From positions 436,050,167-436,114,166 of the forward strand of contig CM054059.1 in assembly GCA_028641055.1 (NCBI GenBank): a DNA stretch of 64,000 nt. The letters run 5' to 3'. Source of the stretch: Alopecurus myosuroides. Taxonomy: Eukaryota > Streptophyta > Magnoliopsida > Poales > Poaceae. Below, one piece after another: positions 1 through 12,500 of the stretch. The notes beneath the pieces are model-generated. The model was not told the origin of the DNA. It made no database searches and worked only from the letters and a program-made list of their open reading frames with translations. The translations under genes were made by a program, and so were the position numbers. How positions within the stretch are numbered: position 1 is the stretch's first letter; the number at the start of each line of letters is the position of its first letter.

Positions 1-944
1 AAGATAGAACTCAATGTTTGCACATGCATTTGCACATCAAGTTCCAACTTCATGTACAGATCTAGTCAATCAAAGATCCAAATAAGATCCAGTAAATCCC
101 AAATGCAGTTATCACTCATGCATCAAAAGCCCGTAAAATAATAGCACTTTGAGTAAAACATATGAAGTACCAATGCTCTTAAATTCTATACACTACAATT
201 AGGTATATATTACCTTGTAATCCTATTCTACACAACCACTCTTTGCCCAGGTAATTACTCCAATTGCATGCCTCACTGCAATGGAATAAACCAAGACAAA
301 TTGATCCTATAGTAGTTGTTGTCTAACTTGGTTCCATATAGGACTAAGTACCATGTCAGTTGAATTACTTCATATTGATTATGATAAGCTTCTCATGGCA
401 TCTGTTGATCCTTCATGGTGTTGATCACATCATAGTAGTAATGTAGCTGCCATCAATGCTTGTGCCTTCTCCTAATTCTATACTATACTATAATGATTCA
501 TCTCTACACTTGATAACTAAGGATATGGTATTTACCCCATAGTTACCAAGTTCAATTACTCTTCATGACTCTCTAACATCCCTTCTTGATGACTCCTAAA
601 CTTACTCTATACCATGTTCTACTCCATCCTATTCATTCATAGAATGGGGTAATCATCACTTTGACTTAATCATCACCAACTATGTCAGAACTCTCTTTTT
701 CTCAATAACACTAATACATGATAGACTTCTACTATTCATACCTAGGCATACGGGAAATAGATAAGTATATTTACTCAAGTTGAGTAGGAAAATTCTATAC
801 AAGTATGATTGTATCATTCTCAAGTGGATGATCATTATAATTGTAGGAAAAGTGGTTTACATAAGATGGCTTCCTATAGTCTTTACCAACCTATAGATCT
901 CCTAAAAGGTTTTAAACCTAAGGTCGCTTGGCTCTGATAGCATC
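1..944 (-). mobile_element. LTR retrotransposon A, 5' leader part of the internal region (partial)
   Basis: This is sequence just inside the 5' LTR of an element read on the minus strand; the rest lies left of the window. The assignment rests on the primer binding site at 931-942 and the LTR that starts at 945. No reading frame longer than about 60 codons is visible here, as expected for an untranslated leader. Superfamily cannot be told from this piece; the long LTR suggests a gypsy chromovirus, which is inference only. Confidence 0.6.
931..942 (-). other. Primer binding site of element A (tRNA-Met type)
   Basis: Read on the minus strand the bases are TGCTATCAGAGC, one mismatch from TGGTATCAGAGC, the plant initiator-tRNA-Met complement used by many LTR retrotransposons. 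It lies two bases beyond the LTR end at 945, the usual spacing. Confidence 0.7.
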
Positions 945-3900
945 TGTGGTGACCCAGCACACCACTGCATGTGTAGTGCGCGAGTCGATGACATAATACT
1001 CACAGAAGGACTTATCCGTGAATATTACATCTCTCAGAGTGGTACAACAGAAACACAACGGGTCCAGGCAAAGCTAAAGGATACAAACTTCATTACAAAA
1101 TCTTGAGAATCTCTTTGATGAATCAAGAAGATCTCCTGCAAATGAAACATTGGAAGAAGCAATTCAAAGCTCCAAACTGGAGAATAGCTCTAGCTCAGAA
1201 CCAAATCCACTACGGCTGATGTCAGCCCTAACCTATGGCTTGTAACAGCTAAGTCCAAGAATGGTCTCCACCTACACGTTCATAGCTTCTCGTCCTCCAG
1301 CGTTGTTGATGACGATGCTTTCCAGGCTAGGTAAGAGATGACTCCACCTAGCTTCCTTAGACAACGATGGCTTCTCGATGACGGCTTCCGTAGTGCTGCA
1401 ACTCTAAGCAGGGGGTCAAACGGGAACGAATGAGTAACGAGCGTTACTCAGCAAGTTCATGATATATAGTGGGTAGTTTGATGCACTAACTACAGCTTTA
1501 GACTCGAAAGAGTCATAAGCTAATGCAAGGTTTTGTAAAACTTTCTTCAAGAGGTTGCTTTTAATTCTGAAAAACTATGCCCGCCAGACCATCACAGGAC
1601 TAGAACTTCATGGAGTTGCCTTTCCCGTAGCATTCGCAGTTCCTTCCCGGAACAGGGGGTAACATGACACATCCTTTTACACTCTGCAAAGGTGCGTTAC
1701 TTTACCCATGGGTGACGAAGATCATGTTGCACAGCCAGGTGTACATTCCTGTCCACTCCCACTCAGGTGCGGGACCCGGTTGTTGGTCCAAGCCAAACCG
1801 TGCTTCTCCGCACAACGCATGCCCACCCATTTCCACCAGCAGGTTGAACCCCTGATTCCACCCCTCACGACGGAGACCTAGGCGCCCCTGGCAGACACTC
1901 ATAGACCCCGGAGTCCGTGGGACGTAATGGCTCCCACCCATGTGCATGTAGTCCTGCAAGACCTACAGCGTACGTCTCTGGCAGCCCATTGACATGCGAA
2001 CAAGAGAAGATCACAGCTGACTTACTCCCCCCATAGAAGACCCATGGTCAACACGGTATTTACGGCGCACCGAGTTCTGACGGCATTTGTGATTAATTCC
2101 TAGGTAATACTTTCCCATGCATATGGAACCTTCCTTTGATCTATTCATCTTACCGTGGTCCCATACGCCCACCAAACAGAACACTACCACTCGGGTAGTC
2201 ATTCAATTAGTCATAGTATTATAAAAATAGGATCATGCATTCTTTTGAGAGTAGGTGATAATGCGATAGGGTTTTTGCAAATAGTTCTTTATGAGATACT
2301 TCAAAGGATATGAGCAAGTGATGAACTTGCCTGAGATTGAAATAATGACAATAACAATCCATGTCTTCGGGTTCGAGGGTCGCGTAGAAAATCCTGACAT
2401 CTGAAAGATAGCAAAGTAGTCCTGGTAAGGACTACAGAAAACAATAGCAAGGATGATACATGCATATTAATGAGATGCATCGTGATATACCATAGAAAAT
2501 ACCCCATCTTAGAAATGTAAGCCACGTTTGAAACGATAACGTAATCACACAGGTTTTTGGTGAATTGTCTCATTACTTGTGGTGAGGTGGTTCTTACTTC
2601 TTTTAGCTCTTTCATGTGTTTTACTTTTACTTAACAAACATTTTTTATCATGTTTAAGTAGAAGTAATGATTACTTGGTGAGGTAACAAGACAATAGCAC
2701 ATGGAAAACAATTATTGAAAAGGTAACAAACATGTTTGATTTTATGTTCCAAAAGTGTAGAGCTAATGACAATGAGTTTAGTTGAAAATGATGAACTAGT
2801 ACAACAAACTCTATTATCACAATACTTTCTAATTACTTGTGATGATAGGTTTAGTAGGTGTGAAAACATGTGAGTTTTATTAATAAGAAAAATGATATTA
2901 AGGTAGTTATTGATGGTTATAATGGAATATTATAGAATTCCATTATACCTTTAAAAACAAGTTTATAAGTTAAACAAAATGTTTTGTGTTTGACATATTT
3001 GAGTTGAAAATGTTTTTCTCTTTAATTTGGTATCTCATTTGAAGTATTCTGAAAATATTTGAGTAAGATATTAATTTATTAATTTTAAATGAATTAAATG
3101 ATTAGGCAAAATATTGCACACATGAAATTTTGGTAAATGACTTTGAAAACATCATAGATGAGTTGCATTTGTCATTTGGAGCATTTTGGTATATAACTTC
3201 TATTTTTCTGATTTTATGAATTATTTATTATTTTTCTCAATTTTAAATGATTTAATGAAATTAAAGAAAATATTTAATTTCAATTTTTTTTTGAAAAGTT
3301 GATAAACATTTAGATTATATTTTTCTAAACATTTCCATATAATTTTTTATATTTTTTTGATAATTATTTTAATAGTTATTGAATTATTAAGTTTATTTGA
3401 ATTTTTTTTATTTAAATTGACAGGTGGGTTCCACGTGTCAGTTTTCGTTTTTAATTCAAACTTGATTTTGGGCGCCATAATTCGAACGAAAAATACCCGG
3501 AGGTTCCCACACTCACCGTGATGCTCGTGGTCGAGACGGGGAAGCAAGGTGAGGTAAAAATCGCCGGTGAGAAGCTCTTCCCCAAGGCGGCCGGAGAGGA
3601 AACGACGGCGAAATTTGACGGCTGCAGGGGTTCCCGGCATGCGAGGCTCATCGTGGAGGGAGAGGAGGTCATATGGCATCTTCGGCTGGGTTCAATTCGT
3701 TCCGCCGTGACCGGAGACGATGGCAACGAGCAGTGGTTCGAGAGGTTACGGTTTTCTGGTTCATCCAGTGTAGAGACAAAGTGAGTGCGAGGGAAGGCAG
3801 AGAGAAAGAGGAGGAGGGAATGATCGTTGGGTACGTCTCTCCTCTTCTTATCCTCGATGAGGAGGCAAGCAGGCATGTCGTGGCAGTGACGGTGAGGACA

Positions 3901-4248
3901 CGACGACCCTCCTCTGCTTTCTGGCTCAAGGTTGAAGAAGAAAAAGAATTAGCATCTTCCAATAACCCCCTAAGATTTCTGTAAATTGCATTATAGTCCT
4001 TCTGTCTTAAAAACAGAGAAGAAACCCTTGTTTTCAGGGCCTTATTGCAAAGATAAAAATTATCAAAAATCAGTTTTGAATTCCTCATCAAATTTCCAAA
4101 CTCACCATGTTTTTCTTTTTTAATTTTGGGCAAGATTTGAATTTTATACTTAGGGTGCTATATTAAGTGATTTTATTGTTTTCACTCTATTAAATTTATT
4201 AAATGTCTTAAAATTTATTTTAGGCATGAATATCACATTCACACCACA
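945..4248 (-). repeat. Long 5' LTR of element A
   Basis: The LTR begins TGTGGTG at 945 and its far end is placed at CACCACA ending at 4248, because these are exact 7-base inverted repeats as expected for LTR termini. It would be about 3.3 kb. A minus-strand TATA-like ACTATATATCATG lies near 1460. The interior has a moderately GC-rich half (945-2200), a strongly AT-rich block (2240-3420) and a GC-rich block (3500-3960). Small open frames here have no recognisable domain. The second LTR copy is outside the window, so the right boundary is not proven; an earlier CA end near 2238 is an alternative. Confidence 0.55.
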
Positions 4249-4800
4249 CATAAGGGTCCCGAGTGGTGTGTTAGAAGTGGATCATATTGGATACAATTCC
4301 TTATAGAAAATAATTTGTTCTCACTACTAGGTAATGTTTCTATATACTGTAATGAAAATCACCCAATAGGGAATTTTATTCCATACCAAACCAAATGGTG
4401 TTAGGTAATGAATGGATTTGTTTTCCTTTGTGTGGCTTTGTTATTTTCATCTTTGGGTTTCTTATCAAGCCCGGTGGACAGTTCCTTATATCATTGATAA
4501 GCCATGTTGACAAGTTTGCCAGGCTTGTCCCCAAATTACTTTTCATATACAAGAGGCTAAGATGTACTAGGTTATTCAACCTTCTATTTGTTTGTGTATG
4601 ACACTCAATTGTTTGAGTATACAAAAGTGATCTGTTAACAAGGTTGCAAGACTTGTTATCAATCTACTTCTATATAACACTAACATTGGAATATCACACT
4701 ATTTCAAGAGGGTTAATAAGATCAGATCAAGATGTAAGGGTTTCCAAATACTCTTATAGTAGATTAGAGTAGCACTTCTAGCACACTCTAAATATTCTTC
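4249..4800. other. Unassigned AT-rich flank between two retroelements
   Basis: About 550 bases with no convincing gene, terminal repeat or RNA. It lies between the putative end of LTR A and the abrupt start of the truncated Athila-type LTR at about 4801. Confidence 0.4.
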
Positions 4801-6250
4801 TCTGTTTTCTGTTGTTTTTAGTTTCAGAAAAGTTGTTCTGGAAATATTCTCGGAATTGGAAAATTCCAATTCCGGAGGTCCTAGAATTCCCGAAGGTTCC
4901 AAGGAGTCCCAAAGAGGCCCGAAAGGGGGCCATAGGGGGGCCACACCATAGGGCGGCGCCTTCCTCGACCGCGCCATGGGGTGGTGTGGCCCCCCAGGCC
5001 TCCATCGCCTTTGCCCTTTCGCCTATTTATAACCCCCGATGCGTCAACCCTAAAAATATACCACTTCGTCCCGAGAAACACCCGAGGCTGCCGTCATCCT
5101 CATCCCGAGATCAGGAGGGTTCTGGAGCTCTCCCCGGCACCCTGCCGGGAGGGGAATTCATCGCGGGAGGGGTCTACACCACCATGCCCTCCTCCGAAGT
5201 GATGTGTGAGTAGTTCATCCCTGGACTACGGGTCCATAGCAATAGCTAGATGGTTGTCTTCTCCACTTTGTACCTCATGTTTAGATCTCGTGAGTTGCCC
5301 TACATGATCGAGATCATCTTTATGTAATGCTACATGTTGTGTTTGCTGGGATCTGATGAATGTTGAATGCTATGTCTTCTGATTATCAATTTATCATCTT
5401 ATCTTCATGCATATGTTATTTATGATCTTGCATGATCTTTGTTATTAGTAGATGCTCTGTCCAAGTAGATGCTAGTAACTCCAAGAGGGAGCATTTATGC
5501 TCGATGGTGGGTTCATGCATCCTTTGCATTTGTGCTCGAGTGACAGAAATGTGACGGATAGAGGATGTGTTGTTGCCATTAGGGAGAAAACAACGGTGTT
5601 TACCTAGTTTACATTGTTTAGATTACACACTTTGCTTATTGTGATAATCTGTTGCTTGCAACTTAATACCCAACGTTTGTTCGGATGGTATTCGGAGGGT
5701 GGATTATTAGTCATAGACGCAGTTGGATGACGGTCTATGTATTTTGTTGTAATGCCCGCATGAATCACATAGTAATCTTTATGTATTGCACATGCACTAC
5801 GGTGCAACCTTCATTTTTGTCAATTGCCCAGATGTAATTTGTTCACCACGCATGTTATTTATCTTTCACGAAGAGACACCACTAATGAACTGTAGACCCC
5901 GGTTCTTTTTCTCATTCTGATAATACACACATTGCTTCCATTGCTTTCATACTGTTCTCCTGTTGTTTTCCACACCATACGTTTAACCTCTTTGTGTTTA
6001 GCAAAACCGGTGAGAATGACAACCTCACTGCTTCGTTGGGGCAAAGTGTGATTTGATTGTGTTGTGTAGGTTCCACGTTGCTGCTGAACCGGTAGTGCGC
6101 CCTGCCATCTCAACTGCATCAACCTTCTGAAGTTACTCCTTCCTCCTACTGGTCGATTCAACCTTGGTTTCTTTGTGAGGGAAACTTGCTGTTGCACTCT
6201 TCATACCTTCCTCTTGGGGTCTCCCAACAAACGTGTGTTCACACGCATCA
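4801..6250 (+). repeat. 5' LTR of the Athila-like element, missing its first ~141 bp
   Basis: Homology to the 3' LTR begins at CTGTTTTCTG (4802, matching 27132) and runs to CATCA at 6250. The first 141 bases of the intact copy, including the TGATACGTC terminus, are absent, and the sequence to the left is unrelated. The LTR carries a TATA-like CTATTTATA near 5022. No target-site duplication can be tested because the end is lost. Confidence 0.8.
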
Positions 6251-6260
6251 AACACTTTTC

Positions 6261-6278
6261 TGGAACCGTTGCCGGGGA
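6261..6278 (+). other. Primer binding site of the Athila-like element
   Basis: TGGAACCGTTGCCGGGGA follows the LTR end by about ten bases. It is a two-base variant of TGGCGCCGTTGCC, the PBS seen after the 5' LTR of Athila-type grass elements. Confidence 0.7.
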
Positions 6279-6442
6279 GGAAGAGAATCTACAAGGGGAG
6301 TCTCTCACTTCCAATCTCTTTTCTTTGTTTTTGTTTTGCTTAGTTTATTTCATTTCGTCTTGTTTGCTTCTCTTTATCAAAAACACAAAAAAATAGTTCT
6401 TATTGTACCTGTAGTTGTATTCCTGTTTTTAGTCTTGTTAAA

Positions 6443-7847
6443 ATGACTACTCCTGAGAACACTAAGTTGTGTGACTTTACTAGCAGCAACAACAATGATT
6501 TCATTAGCACACCTATTGCTCCACCTGCTCCTACTGCTGATTTTTACGAGATAAAGCCTGCCATGTTAAACCTTGTTATGAGAGAGAAATTTTCTGGTGT
6601 TGGTACTGATGATCCTACTGCCCATCGTAATAATTTTGTTGAACTATGTGAGATGCAAAAATATAAAGATGTAGATGGAGATATTATTAAACAGAAATTG
6701 TTTCATTTCTCTTTGAGAGGAAGAGCTAAAGAATGGTTGCTATCTTTTCCTAGAAATAGTATTGATTCTTGGACTAAGTGTAAAGATGCTTTCATTGGAA
6801 AATATTATCCTCCTGCTAAGATTATATCTTTAAGAAGTAGCATTATGAATTTTAAGCAACTTGATAATGAGCATGTTGCTAAAGCTTGGGAAATAATGAA
6901 ATCTTTAGTAAAGAATTGTCCCACTCATGGACTGACTACTTGGATGATCATCCAAACCTTTTATGCAGGTCTGAATTTTTCTTCAAGAAACCTTCTGGAT
7001 TCAACTGCTGGAGGAACCTTTATGTACATTACCTTGGGGTTAGCAACAAAGCTTCTTGATGATACGATGTTAAATTATTCTGAATGGCACACTAAGAGAG
7101 CTACAACTGGTAAGAAGGTAAATTCTGTTGAAGAAACCTCCTCTTTGAGTGATAGAATTGATGCTATTGTGTCTATGCTTGTGAATGGCCATGCTCCTAT
7201 TGATCCAAATAATGTTCCTTTAGCCTCTTTGGTTGCTCAAGAAGAGCATGTTGATGTGAACTTCATTACAAATAATAATTTCAACACCAATGCTTATAGG
7301 AATAATTTTGGTAGCAACAATTATAGGCCATATCCTCCCAATAATAGTAATGCTTATGGAAATTCCTACAAAACAATAAAAGTTTACCCTCTTATCTTGA
7401 GAACATGCTTAAGAATTTTATTAGTACACAAACTGCTTTTAGTAAATCCGTTGAGGAAAAGTTTGGCAAAATTGATGTTCTTGCTTCTAAAGTTGATAGC
7501 CTTGCTCTTGATGTTGATTTTCTGAAACTAAAGGTTATGCCTCACGATGTTAAAGAAAGCAAAACTTTTAATTCTATACAAATTCAAATTCATGATAATG
7601 TTAGGATGTTAGCTGAATTGCATGCTAGATGGGAAAGAGAAGATGAAATAGCTAGAAAGAATAATATAGCTAATGTTTGCACCATTACCACCACGAGTAA
7701 AACTGAAGCCTCTCATGCTAGAAAACCTCCTACTATCAATGGTAAAGTAATTGGTGTTGGAAATACTCCCACTTCTGCTATTAAAAATGCAAAACTGCCT
7801 GAAATGCTAAAAATATTCCTCATAAAAGCGCTGAAATTTTCAGAAAT
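6443..7847 (+). pseudogene. gag of the Athila-like element (frameshifted)
   Basis: The first frame (6443 to about 7375) encodes the retrotransposon gag core, with the helix-rich block around residues 60-190; KEWLLSF is its typical core motif. This is the capsid domain of gypsy elements that packages element RNA. After an Asn-rich stretch the frame shifts, and the continuation is read from about 7405 in another frame (KSVEEKFGKIDVLASKVD, a coiled-coil-like segment). It shifts again near 7850 into the protease frame. At least two frameshifts therefore break gag-protease. The ATG at 6443 follows the PBS by about 165 bases and is the natural gag start. Confidence 0.8.
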
Positions 7848-8522
7848 ATGGGAGACGATTGTCCCATTATCTTTGATAAAAATGATCTTGACTTTGATGA
7901 TTGCAACATAACTGAAGTGATTAAGTTCTTACAAAAGCTTGCTAGTTGTCCTAATGCTAGTGCTATGAATATGGCTTTCACAAAACATATTACAAATGCT
8001 CTCATGCAAATTAGAGAGGATGAATTAAGGTGTGAAGCCTCTATCCCTAGGAAGCTAGATGATGGTTGGGAACCCATTATTAAAATGAAAATGAATGATT
8101 TTGATTGCAATTCTCTATGTGATCTTGGTGCTAGTATCTCTGTTATGCCCAAGAAACTTTATGATATTCTTGATTTACCACCATTGGAACCTTGTTATTT
8201 GGATATTCGTCTTATTGATAATGTTAGAAAGAAACCTTTGGGGAGAGTTGATGATGTTCTTATCATGGTTAATAATAATCTTGTCTCTTTTGATTTTGTT
8301 GTCTTGAATATTTATTGCAATGCTTCTTGTCCAATTGTTTTTGGAAGACCTTTTCTTAGAATTGTTGGTGCTGTTATTGATATGAAAGAGGGGAATATTA
8401 AATTTCAGTTCCCACTCACAAAAGGTATGGAACACTTTCCTAGAAAGAGAATGAAGTTTCCTTTTGATTCTATTATTCGAACAAGTTACAATTTGGATGC
8501 TTCTTCACTTGAAAACACTTGA
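7848..8522 (+). pseudogene. Retropepsin-like protease of the Athila-like element
   Basis: The frame contains the aspartic protease active site as DLGASIS (about residues 93-99), the Athila variant of D-S/T-G, followed by the strand SFDFVVL and the second conserved block IVFGRPFL. Retroviral-type proteases cut the gag-pol polyprotein. The frame ends at a TGA at 8520-8522 with no RT domain after it, so pol is missing and not merely frameshifted. It has no start of its own and is joined to gag only through frameshifts, so I call it non-functional as a unit. Confidence 0.75.
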
Positions 8523-9541
8523 TTCCACTATTTGGGCCTAGCTAAAAGGTGTTAAAGAAAAGCACTTCTTGGGAGATAACCCATGGTTTTATTTTTTCTT
8601 TGTTTTCCTTTGTTTTCTTTGAGTCAAGGGGTTGTATACTTCTGTAGGAACTCCTTTGTATCTTTATTTTCATGTTTTAGTTGTTCCAAGTAAAGTTTCT
8701 GACGAGAGTTGGAGTTGGTTTTTGGATTTCTGCACAGGAAACAGATTTCTGTTGTCCACCGTAAAAGATCGTACAATTCATAGAAAATCAGAATGGCCTG
8801 AAATTTCTTGTGCTTATTCCTAGGCTAATTCCGCAAATTTTTCGTTTGTTTTTTGATCTGAGCAACATAAGTTCCCCCAAAAAAAACATCTTTACAAACT
8901 GTTCTGGTTTTGACTGATTCTGCCATTTTTCTTGCATTTGCTCTTTTACGATGTCAGATGGATTTTTTTGCTTCAAGTAACATCAATGGCTATAGCTAAT
9001 GTTTAAAAGTATCAATAAAACTTGTTCCCATGCAGAACCCATGGATTTTTTATTGTTGCACTAACCCTCTAATGCGAATTACTCTTTGAGTGTGGTGTGA
9101 TAGAAGTTTTCAAGGGTCAAGAGAAGAGGGTGATATGTGTGATCAAGAAGAGTGCAAGGTCAAATCTTGGGGATTCCCCCGTGGTTCATCCAAGTATATT
9201 TTAAGAAGACTCAAGCATCTAATCTTGGGGATGCCCAAGGTATCCCCTTCTTCATCAACAATCTATCAGGTCACTTCTAGTGAAACTATATTTTTATTCG
9301 GTCACATCGTATGAAGTTCACTTGGAGCGTCTGTTTGTTTTTATTTTGTTTTTCTTGCTGCAATAATATAGTTGGACCGTAGCATTCATTGTTTGGTAGA
9401 GAGACACGCTCCACTTTTTTGTTTGAATACTTGCTATGCTAGTATTCTTAGTTTTTCTTCTAGTTGTTGCAAAAATTCATGTTTAGCTCTTGTTTTCATT
9501 GCATTTCTTATTCAGAGTTGTTAGTTTTAGTAGTGTTGTGT
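8523..9541 (+). other. Non-coding 3' internal region of the Athila-like element, first part
   Basis: T-rich sequence typical of the long untranslated segment between protease/pol and the 3' LTR in Athila elements. It includes GCCTAGCTAAAAGGTGTTAA at about 8537 and two AATCTTGGGGATxCCC motifs (about 9163 and 9220). No credible gene is visible. Confidence 0.65.
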
Positions 9542-9546
9542 GAGTA

Positions 9547-12500
9547 TGATATGTCCATTTTGAATCACCGTTTTATGTTGTCATTTCTGTTATTCATCGA
9601 TATATTTCATGTTATGATGCATCCCTTATGTTATTTTATCTTATTTTGCATGTTTCGCAATTTTTGGAGAATAAACACCGGGACCAGAAATATGATGGAA
9701 AAATCACCGTCGTCGAGATACCATATTTCAGAAGATCAGAAGAAGAAGGGGGACACCAGGGGTGTCTTAGAAGTTCAGAGGAGGAGTCTAGCCAGAGGGG
9801 GCCACCAGGGGCCCACACCATGAGGTGGCGCGCCCCTGGCCGCGCCACCAGGTGGTGTGGCCACCCTGGCCCACCTCCGGGGATATCTTTTGCATACTTG
9901 GCCCCCAGGGAACCCTAAGACCCATATGAACGGACAACGACGTCGCCTAGAGGGGGGGTGAATAGGCGATTAAAACTTTTCCTGTTAATGCTTGCTAAAT
10001 GCGGAAATAAACTAGGTGTTTAAATTAACAAGCATACAACCTAAATATTCTATGGCCAACTAGATGCACCAACAACTTATGCTAAGCAATACAAGTAACA
10101 AGGTGATAGCAAGATATATAACTTCAAGCTCGAAGGCTATCACAATGTAAATTGCATAAGTAAAAAGCTCGGGTATAGAAATAACCGAGGCACACGGAGA
10201 CGAAGATGTATTCCCGAGTTCCTCCCACAAAGGGGAGTACGTCTCGTTGGAGGGGTGTGAGCTCACCACGAAGGCCTACTCAACGCCACAAAGGCCTCAC
10301 CCTATTCTCCGATGAACCCCGCCACAAAGGCCTAGTTCACCTTCCACTATTGGCAACCTTCAAACCCGAGGCACGCATCCACAACTCAATTGGAGGCTCT
10401 CGGTGTCACCACAATCTTGGGGCACGCATCCACAACTCAATTGGAGGCTCCCAAGAACACCACAAGTCGTCTAGGGTCCAAGACCCAAGAGTAACAAGCT
10501 CACAAACTTTCAACTTCCACGAATCCTCGTGGAGAGAGCAAACCGATGCAACCGATGCAAATGGCAAGAGCACAAGTGCTCAAATCCTTCACTCTCAAAT
10601 TCCAACAAAGCAACAAATGCTTATGGGGGAATAAGAGAGGAAGAACAATGGAGGAGAAACACCAAGAACTCCAAGATCAAGATCTACTAAGTTTCCCTCA
10701 CTAAGAAGGAAGATGGATTGGTGGAAATGTAGATCTAGATCTCCTCTACCTTATCCCTCAAAGATATGCAAGAATCATAGGAGGGATTGGGAGAGGGGCA
10801 AGATTTCCAAGGTCAACAATGGTGGGAGAGAGGGAGAAAAACGTGCTTGGAAGACTTGGGGACCAATGGGGAAGAAAGCCCCCTTAAATAGGTCCCCACA
10901 AAAACTAGCCGTTTGTGCAGGAATCTGGGACCGGAATATCCGGTCCAAGTTTGGACCGGAATATCCGGTCTCAAGATCTGCTCGAAACCTGTTGACTTTA
11001 ACCGGAATATCCGGTCCCATTGGAATAATCCGGTACCAATAATCCGGCTCAACTCTGTGAGCAAACTGGTCTGAAAACTGCCCAAACCGGAATATCCGGT
11101 ATGCCCCGAATAATCCGGTTCAAATAATCCGGTTCACTCCAGAAGGTTCAAGCTTCCAGTCCTTAGCCATTTTTCGCAGCAACCGGAATATCCGGTCCAG
11201 GATGAATAATCCGGACCAAATAATCCGGTTGACTCCAGTAGCTCCAAGCTTCCAGTCCTTAGCCATTTTTCGCAACAAACTCCACAACCGGAATATCCGG
11301 TTTGAGATGAATAATCCGGCTCCAAATAATCTGGCTCATCTCTGTCCCGAATATGGACCAAAACTACCCTAACCGGAATATCCGGTTGCCCGGAATAATC
11401 CGGTTAGAATAATCCGGTTGAGTTCTGAAACAGAGAGGCTGAACTAGAAACCCCATAACTTTTGCAAATGAACTCCGAACGAGGTAAATCCAATTGCAAT
11501 GGAAAGATAACAGCAAGGAGTATCCAATTGCAATGGAAATATTGATACCTCAAAGTATGGAGAATTTAACACACATGGAAGGTGTGGGAACATTCTCAAA
11601 CACGAACGGAATATTTTCACCACCGAAAACGCAACAAGTTTTTATTACGAAATCCGTTTTCGAGAAACCAAGGCTTGTCATGAAGATCACGACAAGCACT
11701 AAAACCCAAAGGAGACAAAAGCCAAATAAGAACCAAGAAAGATGATATGCAAAGTATGCAAAGGTTTGAGCTCTCCATAACGATTCGATCGAGTTACTCA
11801 CTTGAGAGCCCCTCTTGATAGTACGACTATCTATCCTATAACCCGGTCTCCCAAAGACACGAGACCGGTAAAATAGAAAACCTTTCAAGATTATACCTTT
11901 GCCTTGAGCATTCCACTTGAGCTAGATGATGACGATCTTGACTCTCTCAAGTTGGATCTTCTTTCTTGATTGCGCTTGCTAGCACAAACTCCGCTTCATG
12001 AAGACTTGCAAGTTGCTCCCCCATACACCATTATGGGAGAGACTAGCTCCCCCATACACCATTATGGGAGAGACCCTTCGGCAAATCTTCACAAGGCCCA
12101 CAATCTCCAAAAGGGTGGCAAGCATCAAGCATAGGATATCTTCTAGATGCTTCACTTGAGCTTCCACGTCAAGCTAGATGACAAACACCGCTTGACGACG
12201 ACATAGACCATGGGCTATATGAAATCTTCCTTTTGGTTCATGCCCATGGAAAGATACCTAACCACACATAGAGATGCGACACACACATATCATGGGTTAG
12301 TTCACAATGCTAATTTGACAATTGCTTACCATACCATGAGATACACAATCCCACTTGGTACAACTTGTAGCTTTGTGTGTTGATCGCTTGCTTGATCAAC
12401 CTTGTATCTTTGCTTCTCACTTCTAAAGATGATGTCTTGAAGAAGATAATGAAAGATCACCTAATCCTTTTCTTCAAGACATACTAGCAATAAGCTCAAC

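Noticed and set aside
2301..2869. Small minus-strand frames (104 and 71 codons)
   Set aside because: AT-rich, inside the putative LTR, no domain or neighbouring signal.
3451..4133. Cluster of 100-150-codon frames on both strands in the GC-rich part of LTR A
   Set aside because: Frames overlap on both strands, no known domain, and the segment lies inside the probable LTR.
10206..11888. Frames of 80-142 codons in solo LTR B
   Set aside because: They overlap the palindrome array or LTR leader and have no recognisable protein.
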